A stretch of DNA of 64,000 bases. Source: Streptomyces sp. NBRC 110028. GTDB lineage: Bacteria > Actinomycetota > Actinomycetes > Streptomycetales > Streptomycetaceae. The DNA lies in contig NZ_BBUZ01000031.1 in assembly GCF_001417735.1 (NCBI RefSeq), forward strand, positions 62,001 through 126,000, in the 5' to 3' direction. Shown piece after piece: positions 27,980-37,055 of the stretch (position 1 is the first letter of the stretch; every line of letters begins with the position of its first letter). The position numbers and the translations under genes are program-made. A model generated the notes under the pieces. It worked only from the letters and a program-made list of their open reading frames with translations, was not told where the DNA came from and did no database searches.

Positions 27980-28960
27980 GTGGAGTACGCGCGACTGGGC
28001 ATGTCGGGGATCAAGGTGTCGCGGATCTGTCTGGGCATGATGAGCTACGGCGACCCCTCGTACCGGGCATGGCAGCTGGACCTCGACGCGTCCCGGCCGA
28101 TCGTGCGGCGGGCGGTGGAGAGCGGGGTGACCTTCTTCGACACCGCCGACATGTACGCGGTCGGCCGCAGCGAGGAGATCACCGGCGAGCTGCTGGCCGA
28201 GTGCTTCCCGCGGCGCGACGACTATGTGCTGGCCACCAAGGTCTACCACCCGATGGGCCCGGGCCCCAACGACCGGGGGCTGTCGCGCAAGCACATCCTG
28301 GCCGGGATCGACGCCTCGCTGCGGCGTCTTGGCACCGATCACGTGGACCTGTACCAGATCCACCGCTACGACCATGAGACGCCGGTCGAGGAGACGATGG
28401 AGGCGCTGCACGACGTGGTGCGCGCCGGGAAGGCCCGCTACATCGGCGCGTCCTCGATGTACGCGTGGCAGTTCGCGAAGGCCCAGCACACGGCCGACAC
28501 GCACGGCTGGACGCGGTTCGTCTCCATGCAGAACCACTACAACCTGCTGTACCGGGAGGAGGAGCGGGAGATGAACCCGCTCTGCCTGGACCAGGGCGTC
28601 GGCGTCATCCCGTGGAGCCCGCTCGCGCGCGGCCTGCTGGCCGGGACCCGCGACCGGGACCGCACCGGCTCCACGACCCGGGCCGCCAACGACCCCCTGG
28701 TCGAACGGTGGTACGCGGACGCCGACTTCGACATCGTCGACGCGGTGCGCGCGGTCGCCGGGGAGCGCGGCGTCTCCCCCGCCCAGGTCGCCCTGGCCTG
28801 GCTGCTGAGCCGCCCCGCCGTGACGGCGCCGATCGTCGGCGCCACGAAGCTGTCCCATCTGGAGGACGCGGTGGCGGCGGTGGACCTGACCCTCGACGAC
28901 GACGAGATCGCCCGCCTGGAGGCCCCCTACCGCCCCCGGGCCATCATGGGCCACTCCTGA
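27980..28960 (+). CDS. aldo/keto reductase
   Basis: A 326-aa NADP(H)-dependent TIM-barrel reductase of the YajO/Tas-like group. The catalytic tetrad is visible: Asp and Tyr in FFDTADMYAVG (about residues 52-62), Lys in ATKVYHP (about 85) and His in DLYQIHRYD (about 128). The cofactor end is PIVGATKLSHLEDAV. It follows the IclR gene by 99 nt and might belong to the same sugar regulon, possibly acting on a pentose or uronate, but the substrate is unknown. GGAGAGGAGA precedes the GTG start. Confidence 0.87.
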   Translation: MEYARLGMSGIKVSRICLGMMSYGDPSYRAWQLDLDASRPIVRRAVESGVTFFDTADMYAVGRSEEITGELLAECFPRRDDYVLATKVYHPMGPGPNDRGLSRKHILAGIDASLRRLGTDHVDLYQIHRYDHETPVEETMEALHDVVRAGKARYIGASSMYAWQFAKAQHTADTHGWTRFVSMQNHYNLLYREEEREMNPLCLDQGVGVIPWSPLARGLLAGTRDRDRTGSTTRAANDPLVERWYADADFDIVDAVRAVAGERGVSPAQVALAWLLSRPAVTAPIVGATKLSHLEDAVAAVDLTLDDDEIARLEAPYRPRAIMGHS

Positions 28961-29032
28961 GCCCCTTGAGCCGCTTGAGCCCCTTGAGCCGCTTCACCGC
29001 CCGCCGGGCCTTCGTCCGCCCGGCGGCGGCGC

Positions 29033-30253
29033 TCAGTTCATGGCCGAGCCGACCTCCGTATCACCGGCGACCACGAGGAAGCTGGTGACGGGCAGCGAGC
29101 CGTCCTGCCGCCGGGCGCCGTACGCCGTGCCCGGTTCGGTGGACACGAACGGCGGGGTGATCGAGGCGTCGGGGTTCCAGTTGTTGCCCCGGGAGACCGC
29201 CGACTCCCCGGTGTCGGCCTTGCCGCGCTCGTTGGCCACGGCGAGGTTCTGCTGGAGCAGCACGCGGGAGTCGGGGAAGGAGTAGCCCCGGCCCTGGTTG
29301 GCGTAGGCGGTGGTGCGCAGCAGCCGCAGGGCGCCGGTGTTGCCGCCCGCCGCGAAGCCGTTCTTGGAGTTCTTCCAGGCGGCGGACGCCCGGACGACAT
29401 GGGCGGGGGTGGGCGCCGCGTCGGTGTCGGCGCCGAGCTGGAATCCGCTGCCGTCGCCCTCGAAATCGCGGATGCCCCAGCGGTTGATGCCGTTGCCCCA
29501 GGCCCAGGAGTGGTCGATGGCGACGGGGCTCGCCCACATCCACAGGTCGAGGCCGTCGTCGCTGTTGTCGAAGAAGCGCGACCCGGTGATCACGTTCCCG
29601 GAGCCGGAGCCATGGGTGATCGCGATGCCGTCGGCCCTCTTGCCGCCGCTGGCGTCGTCGTGGTTGCCGTAGGAGTCCAGGTTCCGGATGAGGTTGCCGT
29701 CGGTGTGGTCGCCGCGGAGGGTGAACCCGGTGTCGCCGTTGCCGCGCGTGGTGAGGTTGTTGAAGACGCCGCGCGAACAGGAGGTGCAGACCAGGCCGCC
29801 GCCGGGGGCGTTGCGCAGTTCGAGGCCGGAGACGGTCCAGTAGTCGGCGCTCAGGGAGAGCAGGGAGGCGCCCTCGCGGAGCCGGGAGCCGTCGACCCTG
29901 ACCTTCTCGCCCCGGTACGGCCGCAGCCGGACGCGGTCCTCGGCGGTGCCGCTCACGGAGCTGCGCAGGGTCCGGGTCGGGTAGTACGTACCGCCGCGCA
30001 CCTCGATGGTGGTGCCGGGCTTGGCCACGGCGAAGGCCTTCTCCAGCGTGCGGTACGGAGCTGCCGGGGTGCCCGCCTGGCTGTCGTCGCCGCCGGGCGC
30101 CACGTAGACGGTGGTCGGAACGGCGCTCGCGCCCTCGGGCGAGGCGGTCAGGTACACCCCGGCCACGGCGGAGGCCACGATCACGGCGCTCCCGAGCGAC
30201 AGGGTGCGGTCCTTGCGACGGCGGTGGCGACCGCGGCTTCGCCTCACTCTCAT
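29033..30253 (-). CDS. secreted pectate lyase, PL9-type right-handed beta-helix
   Basis: A 406-aa exported enzyme that would cleave polygalacturonate by beta-elimination. It has an Arg-rich N-terminus with a hydrophobic segment (about residues 20-44), the DUF1565-like start YVAPGGDDSQAGTPAAPYRTL, parallel beta-helix turns, and the NSDDGLDLW calcium/catalytic-site block (about 230-238) typical of PL9, followed by NGFAAGG. It is convergent with the aldo/keto reductase. A 281-base upstream region separates it from PL1; its promoter must lie there. Confidence 0.85.
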   Translation of the reverse strand: MRVRRSRGRHRRRKDRTLSLGSAVIVASAVAGVYLTASPEGASAVPTTVYVAPGGDDSQAGTPAAPYRTLEKAFAVAKPGTTIEVRGGTYYPTRTLRSSVSGTAEDRVRLRPYRGEKVRVDGSRLREGASLLSLSADYWTVSGLELRNAPGGGLVCTSCSRGVFNNLTTRGNGDTGFTLRGDHTDGNLIRNLDSYGNHDDASGGKRADGIAITHGSGSGNVITGSRFFDNSDDGLDLWMWASPVAIDHSWAWGNGINRWGIRDFEGDGSGFQLGADTDAAPTPAHVVRASAAWKNSKNGFAAGGNTGALRLLRTTAYANQGRGYSFPDSRVLLQQNLAVANERGKADTGESAVSRGNNWNPDASITPPFVSTEPGTAYGARRQDGSLPVTSFLVVAGDTEVGSAMN

Positions 30254-30472
30254 GGCAACTCCTGTTCTGCGTCGAGAGAGCGGGCCGTGGGATCCTGAAC
30301 GACCCGCTCCATGGCGTAGTTGCCGCCGATCCAGATTAGGTTGCCGCCGTCTGGAGATTCTCAGATTACGGAATCACGATCGTCCAGCGATAGGCCATGG
30401 CAACTGTTGATCATTCTGCGACCCGCATTGCCCGGCAGTCCAATTGGAGTTGACCACAACATCGGCGGGGAA

Positions 30473-30513
30473 GGGGGAGGCCGGGCGGGGCCGGTTGACG
30501 CCCGGTCTCCCCC
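30473..30513 (-). terminator. hairpin downstream of PL1
   Basis: Arms 30473-30486 and 30500-30513 pair at 13 of 14 positions (GGGGGAG-type against CTCCCCC). It lies just after the stop of the pectate lyase gene and closes the long pectin operon. Confidence 0.7.
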
Positions 30514-30534
30514 GCTCAGGGTGCCGGCGAGGCG

Positions 30535-31830
30535 TCAGAGGCGGCCCGCGCCCGCGTCCTTGCCGACGATGCCGGGCACCGCGCGGGGCGCGTCGACGCG
30601 CGTGCGCAAGCTCGGGGTCCAGCCCGCGTCGCCGCCCAGTTGCTCATCGGGGACGCCCGCGTTGTGGAGGGCGAGGAGATCGGCCGGCTTACCGCCCACC
30701 TCGTTGTTCTTCGCGGTCAGTGCCGTGCCCTTCCACTTCTTGATGATCTTCGCGGGGTCGACGGAGGACGGCACCGTGAAGGCGTTGGCCTCGGCGAAGA
30801 GCTGGGATTCGGCGCCGACGCCCCAGCTGTACGCGTAGCCGCTCCGGGGCGCGACGAAGTGGTTGTTGTACGCGTCGACCTTGCCGAACCGCACGCGCGG
30901 CGCGCGCTCCACGATGTTCTTGAACAGGTTGTGGTGGAGCGTGACACGGAGCTTGCCGCGGTCCGTGGCGCCCGCGCTGTCGCTGTTGCCGATCATCAGC
31001 GTCTTGTCGTGGTCGGCGAACACGTTCCAGGAGGCGGTGACCAGGTCGGCGCCGCGCACCACGTCCAGTTCACCGTCGTGCTGCTGGTAGAGGCGGCCGT
31101 AGTAGCTGGGCTGGGCGCTGTCGGGGCGGCGGCCGTCGGTGAAGGTGTTGTGGTCGACCCAGACGTGCGTGGAGCCGTGGACGACCAGGTTGTCGTACTC
31201 GGAGTTCCAGTTGCCGTCGTCGCCGTCGGTCGGGTCCCAGGCGGGGAAGCAGTCGAAGGCGTCCTCGAAGGTGAGGTTGCGGACGATGACGTCGTCCACG
31301 CCCCGGATCTGGAGGCTCGCGCCCAGCAGCCTGGCGTTCCGGCCGACGCCGAGGATGGTCGTGTGGGAGCCGACCTTCAGCTCGACGCGCTCGTACTGCC
31401 GGGCGGCGGACGCGGCGCGGGCGTCCTCCTGCGGGCCGGACGGGGCGGCCTTGCCCCAGGTGGCCGGGTCGTACGCGGTGAGGTACGCGTCCAGGGAGTA
31501 GCCGTCGGTCGCGTAGTCGGCGCAGGACAGCGGCTTCCCGGCGTCGTCGGTGTTGGCGTCGATCGTTCCCTTGACGTAGATCAGCCTCGGGGCCGGGTCG
31601 CCGTCGCCGAGGGCCTTCACCAGCTCGGCCCGGTTGGTGACCGTGAAGGTGTGCGCCTTGTCGGCTGCTGAGCCGCCGGTCGTGCCGCCGTCGGCGGAGG
31701 CCCAGCCGTCACCGGCCGGGAGGGCGCCGTTTTGGGGCGTCCGGGCGGCCGCCGACGGGCCCTGGGCCACGCCGAGGGCGAGTGCGGCACAGCCGAGCAC
31801 GGCGGCCACGCGGGCATGACGTCTGAACAT
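30535..31830 (-). CDS. secreted pectate lyase, PL1 family
   Basis: A 431-aa exported polygalacturonate lyase. The signal peptide covers about residues 1-32 (HARVAAVLGCAALALG...AAA). PL1 hallmarks are THVWVDHNTF (about 215-224), HDKTLMIGNSD, and VERAPRVRFGKVDAYNNHF (about 300-318), which holds the catalytic Arg of the vRxPxxR motif. It is the last gene of the uptake/degradation operon, 38 nt after the esterase. The upstream extension of the frame has no signal sequence, so ATG 31830 is preferred. Confidence 0.92.
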   Translation of the reverse strand: MFRRHARVAAVLGCAALALGVAQGPSAAARTPQNGALPAGDGWASADGGTTGGSAADKAHTFTVTNRAELVKALGDGDPAPRLIYVKGTIDANTDDAGKPLSCADYATDGYSLDAYLTAYDPATWGKAAPSGPQEDARAASAARQYERVELKVGSHTTILGVGRNARLLGASLQIRGVDDVIVRNLTFEDAFDCFPAWDPTDGDDGNWNSEYDNLVVHGSTHVWVDHNTFTDGRRPDSAQPSYYGRLYQQHDGELDVVRGADLVTASWNVFADHDKTLMIGNSDSAGATDRGKLRVTLHHNLFKNIVERAPRVRFGKVDAYNNHFVAPRSGYAYSWGVGAESQLFAEANAFTVPSSVDPAKIIKKWKGTALTAKNNEVGGKPADLLALHNAGVPDEQLGGDAGWTPSLRTRVDAPRAVPGIVGKDAGAGRL

Positions 31831-31868
31831 GGTGGCTCCTGGAGACGGGGGACGGGGAAGGGGGGTGG

Positions 31869-32681
31869 CTACCAGGTGATCCAGCTGTCCGGGATCGCGG
31901 CGTCCAGCCGCCGGACATCGCCCGGCCGCAGCACCCGCCGGGCCGCCAGCTCGCGCGCGACGAGCCGGGCCACCTCGATCGCGCCGTGCGGCTGGAAGTG
32001 GGTGTTGTCCTGGACCCCGGCCGGGTAGTTGGGCGACTCCCCCGGCCGCAGCCAGTTGAAGCAGCCCTGGGTGGCCACGGGTCCGAGCCGCTGCCACAGC
32101 GCGAGGCTGGACGCCTGTACGTCGACCAGCGGCACCCGCTCGGCGCGGGCGAGGCGGCGTACGGCGTCGGGGTAGGCGCCGTGGGTGGGCAGGGCGTTGC
32201 CCGCCGCGTCGAACCTGCGGCGCTCCACGGAGGTCAGCAGCACGGGGTGCGCGCCGCGCTCGCGCGCGCCGTCGAGGTAGAGCCGCAGATACCGCGGATA
32301 CGTCGTCTGCGGATCGGTGCCGCGCGCCGGGTCCTCGGTCTTCTCGTCGTTGTGGCCGAACTGGACGAGGAGCAGGTCGCCGGGGCGGAGGGCGGCCAGG
32401 ATGGGGGTGAGCCGCCCCTCGTCGTAGAAGCTCTTGGAACTGCGGCCGTTGACGGCGTGGTTGGCGACCGTGAAGCGGTCGCCGGCCAGGAAGAACGGCA
32501 GGGCCATGCCCCAGCCGGTCTCGGGCGCGGCGGTGGGCTGCTTGGTCGCGGCGGTGGAGTCGCCCGCGAGGTAGACGGTGGTGCGGGCCTTCGTGGCGGC
32601 GGCCGCCACCGCGCCGGGGGCGGCGAGGGCGAGCGGCAGCCCGGCGAGGGACGCGGCCGCGCGTCTTCGGGTCAGGGACAT
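31869..32681 (-). CDS. secreted SGNH esterase, rhamnogalacturonan-acetylesterase-like (CE12)
   Basis: A 270-aa SGNH hydrolase that would remove acetyl groups from pectin. It has a twin-arginine-like signal (LTRRRAAASLAG..., about residues 1-32) and catalytic blocks YLAGDSTAA (Ser about 42), VNGRSSKSF, QFGHNDEKTEDP and DNTHFQPHG (Asp-His dyad about 231-234). These are characteristic of the YesT/RGAE group. It lies between the binding protein and PL1 genes in the operon. Confidence 0.88.
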   Translation of the reverse strand: MSLTRRRAAASLAGLPLALAAPGAVAAAATKARTTVYLAGDSTAATKQPTAAPETGWGMALPFFLAGDRFTVANHAVNGRSSKSFYDEGRLTPILAALRPGDLLLVQFGHNDEKTEDPARGTDPQTTYPRYLRLYLDGARERGAHPVLLTSVERRRFDAAGNALPTHGAYPDAVRRLARAERVPLVDVQASSLALWQRLGPVATQGCFNWLRPGESPNYPAGVQDNTHFQPHGAIEVARLVARELAARRVLRPGDVRRLDAAIPDSWITW

Positions 32682-32758
32682 GACGAGACCTTTCGTACGA
32701 GGCGGGGCCGAGGCGGCCGCCGGTGCGGTGCGGCCGCCCCGTACACGCGCGGGAACCG

Positions 32759-34096
32759 CTACTTCCGGTGCTTCTTCCAGTCGGCCTGGGCCTTGTTCAG
32801 CTCCCCGGCGACCTTGTCGCAGAAGGCCTTGGCGGTCATCTGGCCCAGCAGCACCTTCTGGAAAGCGGGCTCGTTGTCGGCCTTGCTGATGTTGTTCCAG
32901 TCCGGGAGGTGGTACGGCAGCTGGACGACCTTCGTCCGCGGGTCGTTCAGCGACTCCAGGGCGGCCTTGGTCGGCGGCGCCTGGTTGATCCACTCGTCGT
33001 CGGCGGCGCCGATGTTGGCGGGGATCGCGCCGACGTCCTCGTTCCAGAGGCTGTTCATCTCCGGGGAGGCGGCGAACTCGATGAACTTCCAGGCGGCCGC
33101 CTTGTTCCTGCTCGCCTTGAACAGGCCGAGGCCGTCGACCGGGTTGGAGACGATCGTGCGCGCCGACCCGGCCCGGGACGGCGGCAGCGGTATGCCCGCG
33201 ATCTTGTCCTTGCCGAGCTGCTTCACATGGTCGACGTAACTGCCCAGGTTGTGCTGGAGCATGCCGATGTCGCCCTGGTCGAACTGGGCGACCATCTTGG
33301 CGAAGTCGTTGTTCAGGTCGGCGGCGGGGGTGACCTTCTTGAAGAGGGCGACGTACTTCTCCAGCGCCGCGACGTTCTCGGGGTCGTTCAGCGTCGTCTT
33401 GTCGCCGTCCCAGAACGAGGAGATCCCCGACTGGGCGTACATCATGTCCAGCGCCTGGGCGATCGAGCCCGCGCCGCCGCGCAGGGTGAAGCCGAACTTG
33501 TTCCTGCCCTTGTCGGTCAGCTTCTCGGCGGCCTTGTAGAAGGCGTCCCAGGTCGTCGGGGCGGGGAGGTTCGCCGACGTGAACAGGTCGGTGCGGTACC
33601 AGAGGGTGCCCTGGTTGGCCGAGGTCGGTACGGAGTACAGCTCCTCGTCGTCCCCGCCGGCCGCGCGGACGCTGTCCACCATGTTCTTGATCAGCTTGCC
33701 CTTGAGAGGGCTGTCCTCGATGCGGTCGGTGACCGGGTCCAGGGCCCCCTGGGCGGCGATGTTCGCCAGGTACGCGGTGCCGACGCCACCGACGTCGGGG
33801 AGGCTGTCGCCACCGCTCTGGATGGCCGTGTCGTACTTCGACTGCACGTTCGTGATCGGAATAGGAACGTACTTGACCTTGATGTCCGGGTTCTTGGCCT
33901 CGAACTTGGCGATGATCTTCTTCCAGACCGCCGTCCGGGGGCCGCCGTTGTTGTCCCAGAACGTGATCGTGCCCTTGCCGGACCCCTCCTCCCCGGTGGT
34001 CGACCCGTCGTCACCGCACGCGGTGGCGGTGAACGCGAGGCTGAGGACGACGGCGACGGCCGCGGCGGCTCTGTGGTGCGGGGATGGTTGCTTCAT
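32759..34096 (-). CDS. sugar ABC transporter substrate-binding lipoprotein
   Basis: A 445-aa family-1 extracellular solute-binding protein. The lipobox is TATAC at about residue 27, followed by an Asp/Gly/Ser-rich spacer and the mature domain beginning ITFWDNNGGP. Later blocks such as SVPTSANQGTLWYRTDLF and AAWKFIEFAASPEMNSLW are typical of oligosaccharide-binding proteins. Context (PL1, PL9, GH43, esterase) suggests pectic oligosaccharides. It is coupled to the upstream pectinesterase remnant by ATGA. No ABC ATPase is in the window; a shared MsiK-type ATPase is the likely partner. Confidence 0.9.
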   Translation of the reverse strand: MKQPSPHHRAAAAVAVVLSLAFTATACGDDGSTTGEEGSGKGTITFWDNNGGPRTAVWKKIIAKFEAKNPDIKVKYVPIPITNVQSKYDTAIQSGGDSLPDVGGVGTAYLANIAAQGALDPVTDRIEDSPLKGKLIKNMVDSVRAAGGDDEELYSVPTSANQGTLWYRTDLFTSANLPAPTTWDAFYKAAEKLTDKGRNKFGFTLRGGAGSIAQALDMMYAQSGISSFWDGDKTTLNDPENVAALEKYVALFKKVTPAADLNNDFAKMVAQFDQGDIGMLQHNLGSYVDHVKQLGKDKIAGIPLPPSRAGSARTIVSNPVDGLGLFKASRNKAAAWKFIEFAASPEMNSLWNEDVGAIPANIGAADDEWINQAPPTKAALESLNDPRTKVVQLPYHLPDWNNISKADNEPAFQKVLLGQMTAKAFCDKVAGELNKAQADWKKHRK

Positions 34097-34689
34097 GATG
34101 CGCGTCTCCTGGTCTGTTGGGGTGCCCGGCCGTCCGTCCCCGCGAGGTAGTCGGCGACCTCGTGGTGCGCGGCGTCGGCCTCGTTCATCTGCGGCCGTCC
34201 GGCGGCGGGATCCGGCCCCGCCGCGCCCGGTCCGGTGTTGCGGTACTCGGTGAAGCGGGCCTCCTGCCACGGGAATCCGCTCATGTCCGTCCAGGGGGCG
34301 GACTTGACCGCGGCGGGGAGGCGCGTATCGCGGATGAGCACCTGCGCGACCGCGTCCGGCTCCCCGCCGGGGTGCCACGGGCGCCCGAGGTGGAAGGTCT
34401 GATCGGGCGCGTCGCTCACGACGCGGCCGCGGGTGATCAGGAAGCCGTGGGGGTTGCCCTTCCAGGTGCTCGCGGCGGTGATGGGGTGGCGGGCCGTGAC
34501 GTCGCTCGCCGCGATGACAACGGTGGCGCTGCCGGTGGATGCGCCGTACTCGGCGGGGGTGTCGTGGACGATGGTCGTGTCCGCGCGGTGCCTGCCGGTG
34601 CCGAGGAGCACGGCGACGTCGCGCGGCCCCGCCGCGTCCTGGGCGGAGCCCACGGTTTCGGGGAGGGGCGGGGTGGGGGACATCTCCAT
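34093..34689 (-). pseudogene. degenerate pectinesterase (CE8) with internal deletion
   Basis: A 198-codon intact frame that retains the end of a pectin methylesterase: YGFL-like PHGFLITRGRVVSD, HLGRPWHPGG, and APWTDMSGFPWQEARFTEYRNTGPG. From comparison with remembered family members, the first about 60 residues are missing. A stretch of about 75 residues is also missing between SDVTARH and PITAAST, which should contain the catalytic Gln/Asp residues (the DTLY and VDFIFG regions). It cannot be an active esterase. The start still overlaps the GH43 stop and the stop overlaps the binding-protein start, so coupling through the operon is kept. Confidence 0.8.
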
Positions 34690-36224
34690 CACTCGGCTCC
34701 GTCCGTCACCCGGAAGTCGGCGAAGGTGGCGTGGCCCGCCGCGCCGCGCCCCGGCGGGGCGGCGGCGAACAGGCCCAGCAGGGCGCCCACCCACCGCCAC
34801 GGCGTGGCGGCGAAGACGGGCCCCGACGGGCGGAAGCCGTCGCCCGTGTCGGCGAAGAAGCGGCACCGCGCGCCGGGCGCGACCTCGATACGGAGGCGGG
34901 CCCGGGCGGCGGGGGCCGGGCGGGGGTGTTCCGCGTCGCGTTCGCGCTCCATGCTCACGCCGGCGAAGCGGTGGACCAGGCGGACGCCGTCCGCCGCCCG
35001 CTCCAGGCCGATCCAGCCGAACGCGTCGCCCAGCACCGCCAGCCCGGCCTTGGCGCCCACGGCCTCGCTCTCCAGCGCCAGGTCGGCCGTGACCGTGAAG
35101 GACTCGGCGGGCAGGCGTTGGACCAGGACGTTCGGCAGCTTCCGCAAGTCCTCGGCCGCATCGGCCCGGTGGCACGTCAGCCACAGCCCGGAGCCGTCGT
35201 GCGCGGTCGTCCAGCCCGCCGCGGGGTTGGCCGTCCAGGACCACTGGGGGCCGTACCGGCCCTGGGGGAAGACATCGTCCACGGCCGGGGCCTGGATCTC
35301 CGCCGTGGTCCCCTTCGGCTTGCGGTACCACGCCACCGGCTCGCCCTCGTCGCCCGCCACCGGCCAGCCCGCGTCGTCCCATCGCATCGGCTGGAGGTGC
35401 ACCACGCGCCCGTAGGCGCCGCGATGCTGGAAGTGGAGGAACCAGTCCTCGCCCTCCGGGGTGTCCACCCAGGCGCCCTGGTGCGGGCCGTTGACGTCGG
35501 TGCGGCCCTGGGCCAGGATCGTCCGCTCCTCGTACGGGCCGAAGAAGTCCCGCGAGCGGAAGGCGCCCTGCCAGCCGGTTTCGACGCCACCGGCCGGGGC
35601 GAAGATCCAGAACCAGCCGTCGCGCCGGTAGAGCTTGGGCCCCTCCAGGGTGAACCACCCCGGGATGGTGTCCCCGTCCACGATGACGCGGCCGTCGTCG
35701 AGGAGTTCCCGGCCGTCCGGGCTCATGCGGTGTCCGGTGAGCCGGTTGTTGACGCCGGAGCGGGACTTGGCCCAGGCGTGGACGAGGAAGGCGTTGCCGT
35801 GTTCGTCCCACAGCGGGCAGGGGTCGATCAGGCCCTTGCCCGGCTTGATCAGGTGCGGGGCGCTCCACGGCCCGCGCGGGTCGCGGGCGTTGATCTGGTG
35901 GACGCCGGTGTCGGGGTCGCCCCAGAAGATCCAGAAGCGGCCGTCGTGGTGGCGGATGCTGGGCGCCCAGACCCCGCAGTCGTGGCGCGGGAGGGCGAAG
36001 GCGCCGGCGGGTTCGAGCCGTTCCAGGGCGTGTCCGAGGACGCGCCAGTTGACGAGGTCCCGGGAGTGCAGGACGGGCAGTCCGGGGGCGCGTCCGAAGC
36101 TGGAGGCGGTGAGGTAGTAGTCCTCGCCGACGCGGACGACGTCGGGGTCGGACCAGTCGGCGTCGAGGACCGGGTTGCGGTACGTGCCGTCGCCGAGATC
36201 GGCCCGCCATACGGGTCCGCTCAT
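34689..36224 (-). CDS. glycoside hydrolase family 43 protein
   Basis: A 511-aa enzyme without signal peptide, probably a cytoplasmic beta-xylosidase, arabinofuranosidase or galactosidase acting on imported oligosaccharides. GH43 five-blade signatures are YRNPVLDADWSDPDVVRVG (Asp base, about residues 15-33), the CGVWAPSIR block, LIDPCPLWDEHG (pKa-modulating Asp) and TLEGPKLYRRDG (Glu acid). A C-terminal beta-sandwich spans about 330-511. ATG 36224 overlaps the DUF6807 stop; its own stop overlaps the pectinesterase remnant. Confidence 0.9.
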   Translation of the reverse strand: MSGPVWRADLGDGTYRNPVLDADWSDPDVVRVGEDYYLTASSFGRAPGLPVLHSRDLVNWRVLGHALERLEPAGAFALPRHDCGVWAPSIRHHDGRFWIFWGDPDTGVHQINARDPRGPWSAPHLIKPGKGLIDPCPLWDEHGNAFLVHAWAKSRSGVNNRLTGHRMSPDGRELLDDGRVIVDGDTIPGWFTLEGPKLYRRDGWFWIFAPAGGVETGWQGAFRSRDFFGPYEERTILAQGRTDVNGPHQGAWVDTPEGEDWFLHFQHRGAYGRVVHLQPMRWDDAGWPVAGDEGEPVAWYRKPKGTTAEIQAPAVDDVFPQGRYGPQWSWTANPAAGWTTAHDGSGLWLTCHRADAAEDLRKLPNVLVQRLPAESFTVTADLALESEAVGAKAGLAVLGDAFGWIGLERAADGVRLVHRFAGVSMERERDAEHPRPAPAARARLRIEVAPGARCRFFADTGDGFRPSGPVFAATPWRWVGALLGLFAAAPPGRGAAGHATFADFRVTDGAE

Positions 36225-37054
36225 ACGGCCGCTCCCTTGTCCGACAGCTGCCCCGCGATCCGCGCCGCCTCGTCCCGACCCAGGCATCCGTCCACGACGG
36301 CGGTGACGACGCGCCGGGTCACGGTGTCGGCGGGGGCGATCGTCAGCGGCCGCCTCCGGGTGTCCAGGGCCGAGCCGACGCCAGGGTGCTCACCGGTGCG
36401 CACGTACCAGGGGGCGGAGCGGGTGTCGCCGGTCGCCCCGGCGAAGACCAGCGTCCAGTCCTCGGCGGCCAGCGCCACCCAGTCCGCGCACCGCCCGTCC
36501 ACGGCGGCCTCGCCCTCGCCGCCCGCGCTGAAGACCCGTGGCGGCTGCGGACGGCGCGGCGCGCTCCAGAAGAAGCCCCCGCCGGACCCGGAACCGGCGC
36601 CGCCGACGCCGATCTCCTGGCCGCTCACATTGGTGAGCGCCGTGGTGAAGTCCAGCGCCCAGCACCCCGCCGACAGGGGCCGCACCGCGACCGTGCGCCG
36701 CTCCAGCAGCAGGTGCCGTCCGCCCGCGCCGCCCCAGGACAGCTCCTCCACGAATCCGTCCGGGTCGCGCAGCAGCCAGCCCAGGTGACGCTGGCCGCCG
36801 TAGGCGTCGGGCACGGCCATGGACACGCCCGGCTGGTCGGTGACGGTGACGCCGCCGAGGGTCCGTACCGGGTGCAGAAAGGGGCGCGGGGCGGGCGTCC
36901 CGGCGAGCTGCGGCCGGTGGACGTACGTACCGACGGGCCGGTTCTCGTGGCGCAGCACGGTGCAGGGGGGACGGTTGGTGAAGGACGCCTTCATGGGCGC
37001 GTTCACGGGTGCGTTGATGGGCGCGTTGATGGGCGCGTTGATGGGTGCGTTCAT
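36221..37054 (-). CDS. DUF6807 (PmoA-like) protein with N-terminal NAPI repeats
   Basis: A 277-aa protein with the DUF6807/PmoA features LRHENRPVGTYVHRPQL (about residues 35-51), PFLHPVRTLGGVTVTD, and QEIGVGG in a beta-sandwich-like body. The function of the family is not established; members often sit in carbohydrate operons. The first about 21 residues are an (N-A-P-I/V/M) tandem repeat encoded by 12-bp DNA repeats. A second Met at residue 21 could be the original start. Both ends overlap neighbouring genes by 4 nt. Confidence 0.78.
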   Translation of the reverse strand: MNAPINAPINAPINAPVNAPMKASFTNRPPCTVLRHENRPVGTYVHRPQLAGTPAPRPFLHPVRTLGGVTVTDQPGVSMAVPDAYGGQRHLGWLLRDPDGFVEELSWGGAGGRHLLLERRTVAVRPLSAGCWALDFTTALTNVSGQEIGVGGAGSGSGGGFFWSAPRRPQPPRVFSAGGEGEAAVDGRCADWVALAAEDWTLVFAGATGDTRSAPWYVRTGEHPGVGSALDTRRRPLTIAPADTVTRRVVTAVVDGCLGRDEAARIAGQLSDKGAAV

Positions 37055-37055
37055 G
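36998..37055 (-). repeat. 12-bp tandem repeat at the DUF6807 5' end
   Basis: Five imperfect copies of a 12-bp unit (plus strand GATGGGCGCGTT) encode Asn-Ala-Pro-Ile/Val/Met. The unit keeps the reading frame whatever its copy number. Confidence 0.85.

Noticed and set aside
28961..28996. CCTTGAGCCGCTTGAG-type short direct repeat after the aldo/keto reductase
   Set aside because: Only two 18-bp copies without dyad or conserved context. It is probably simple slippage and too weak to name.
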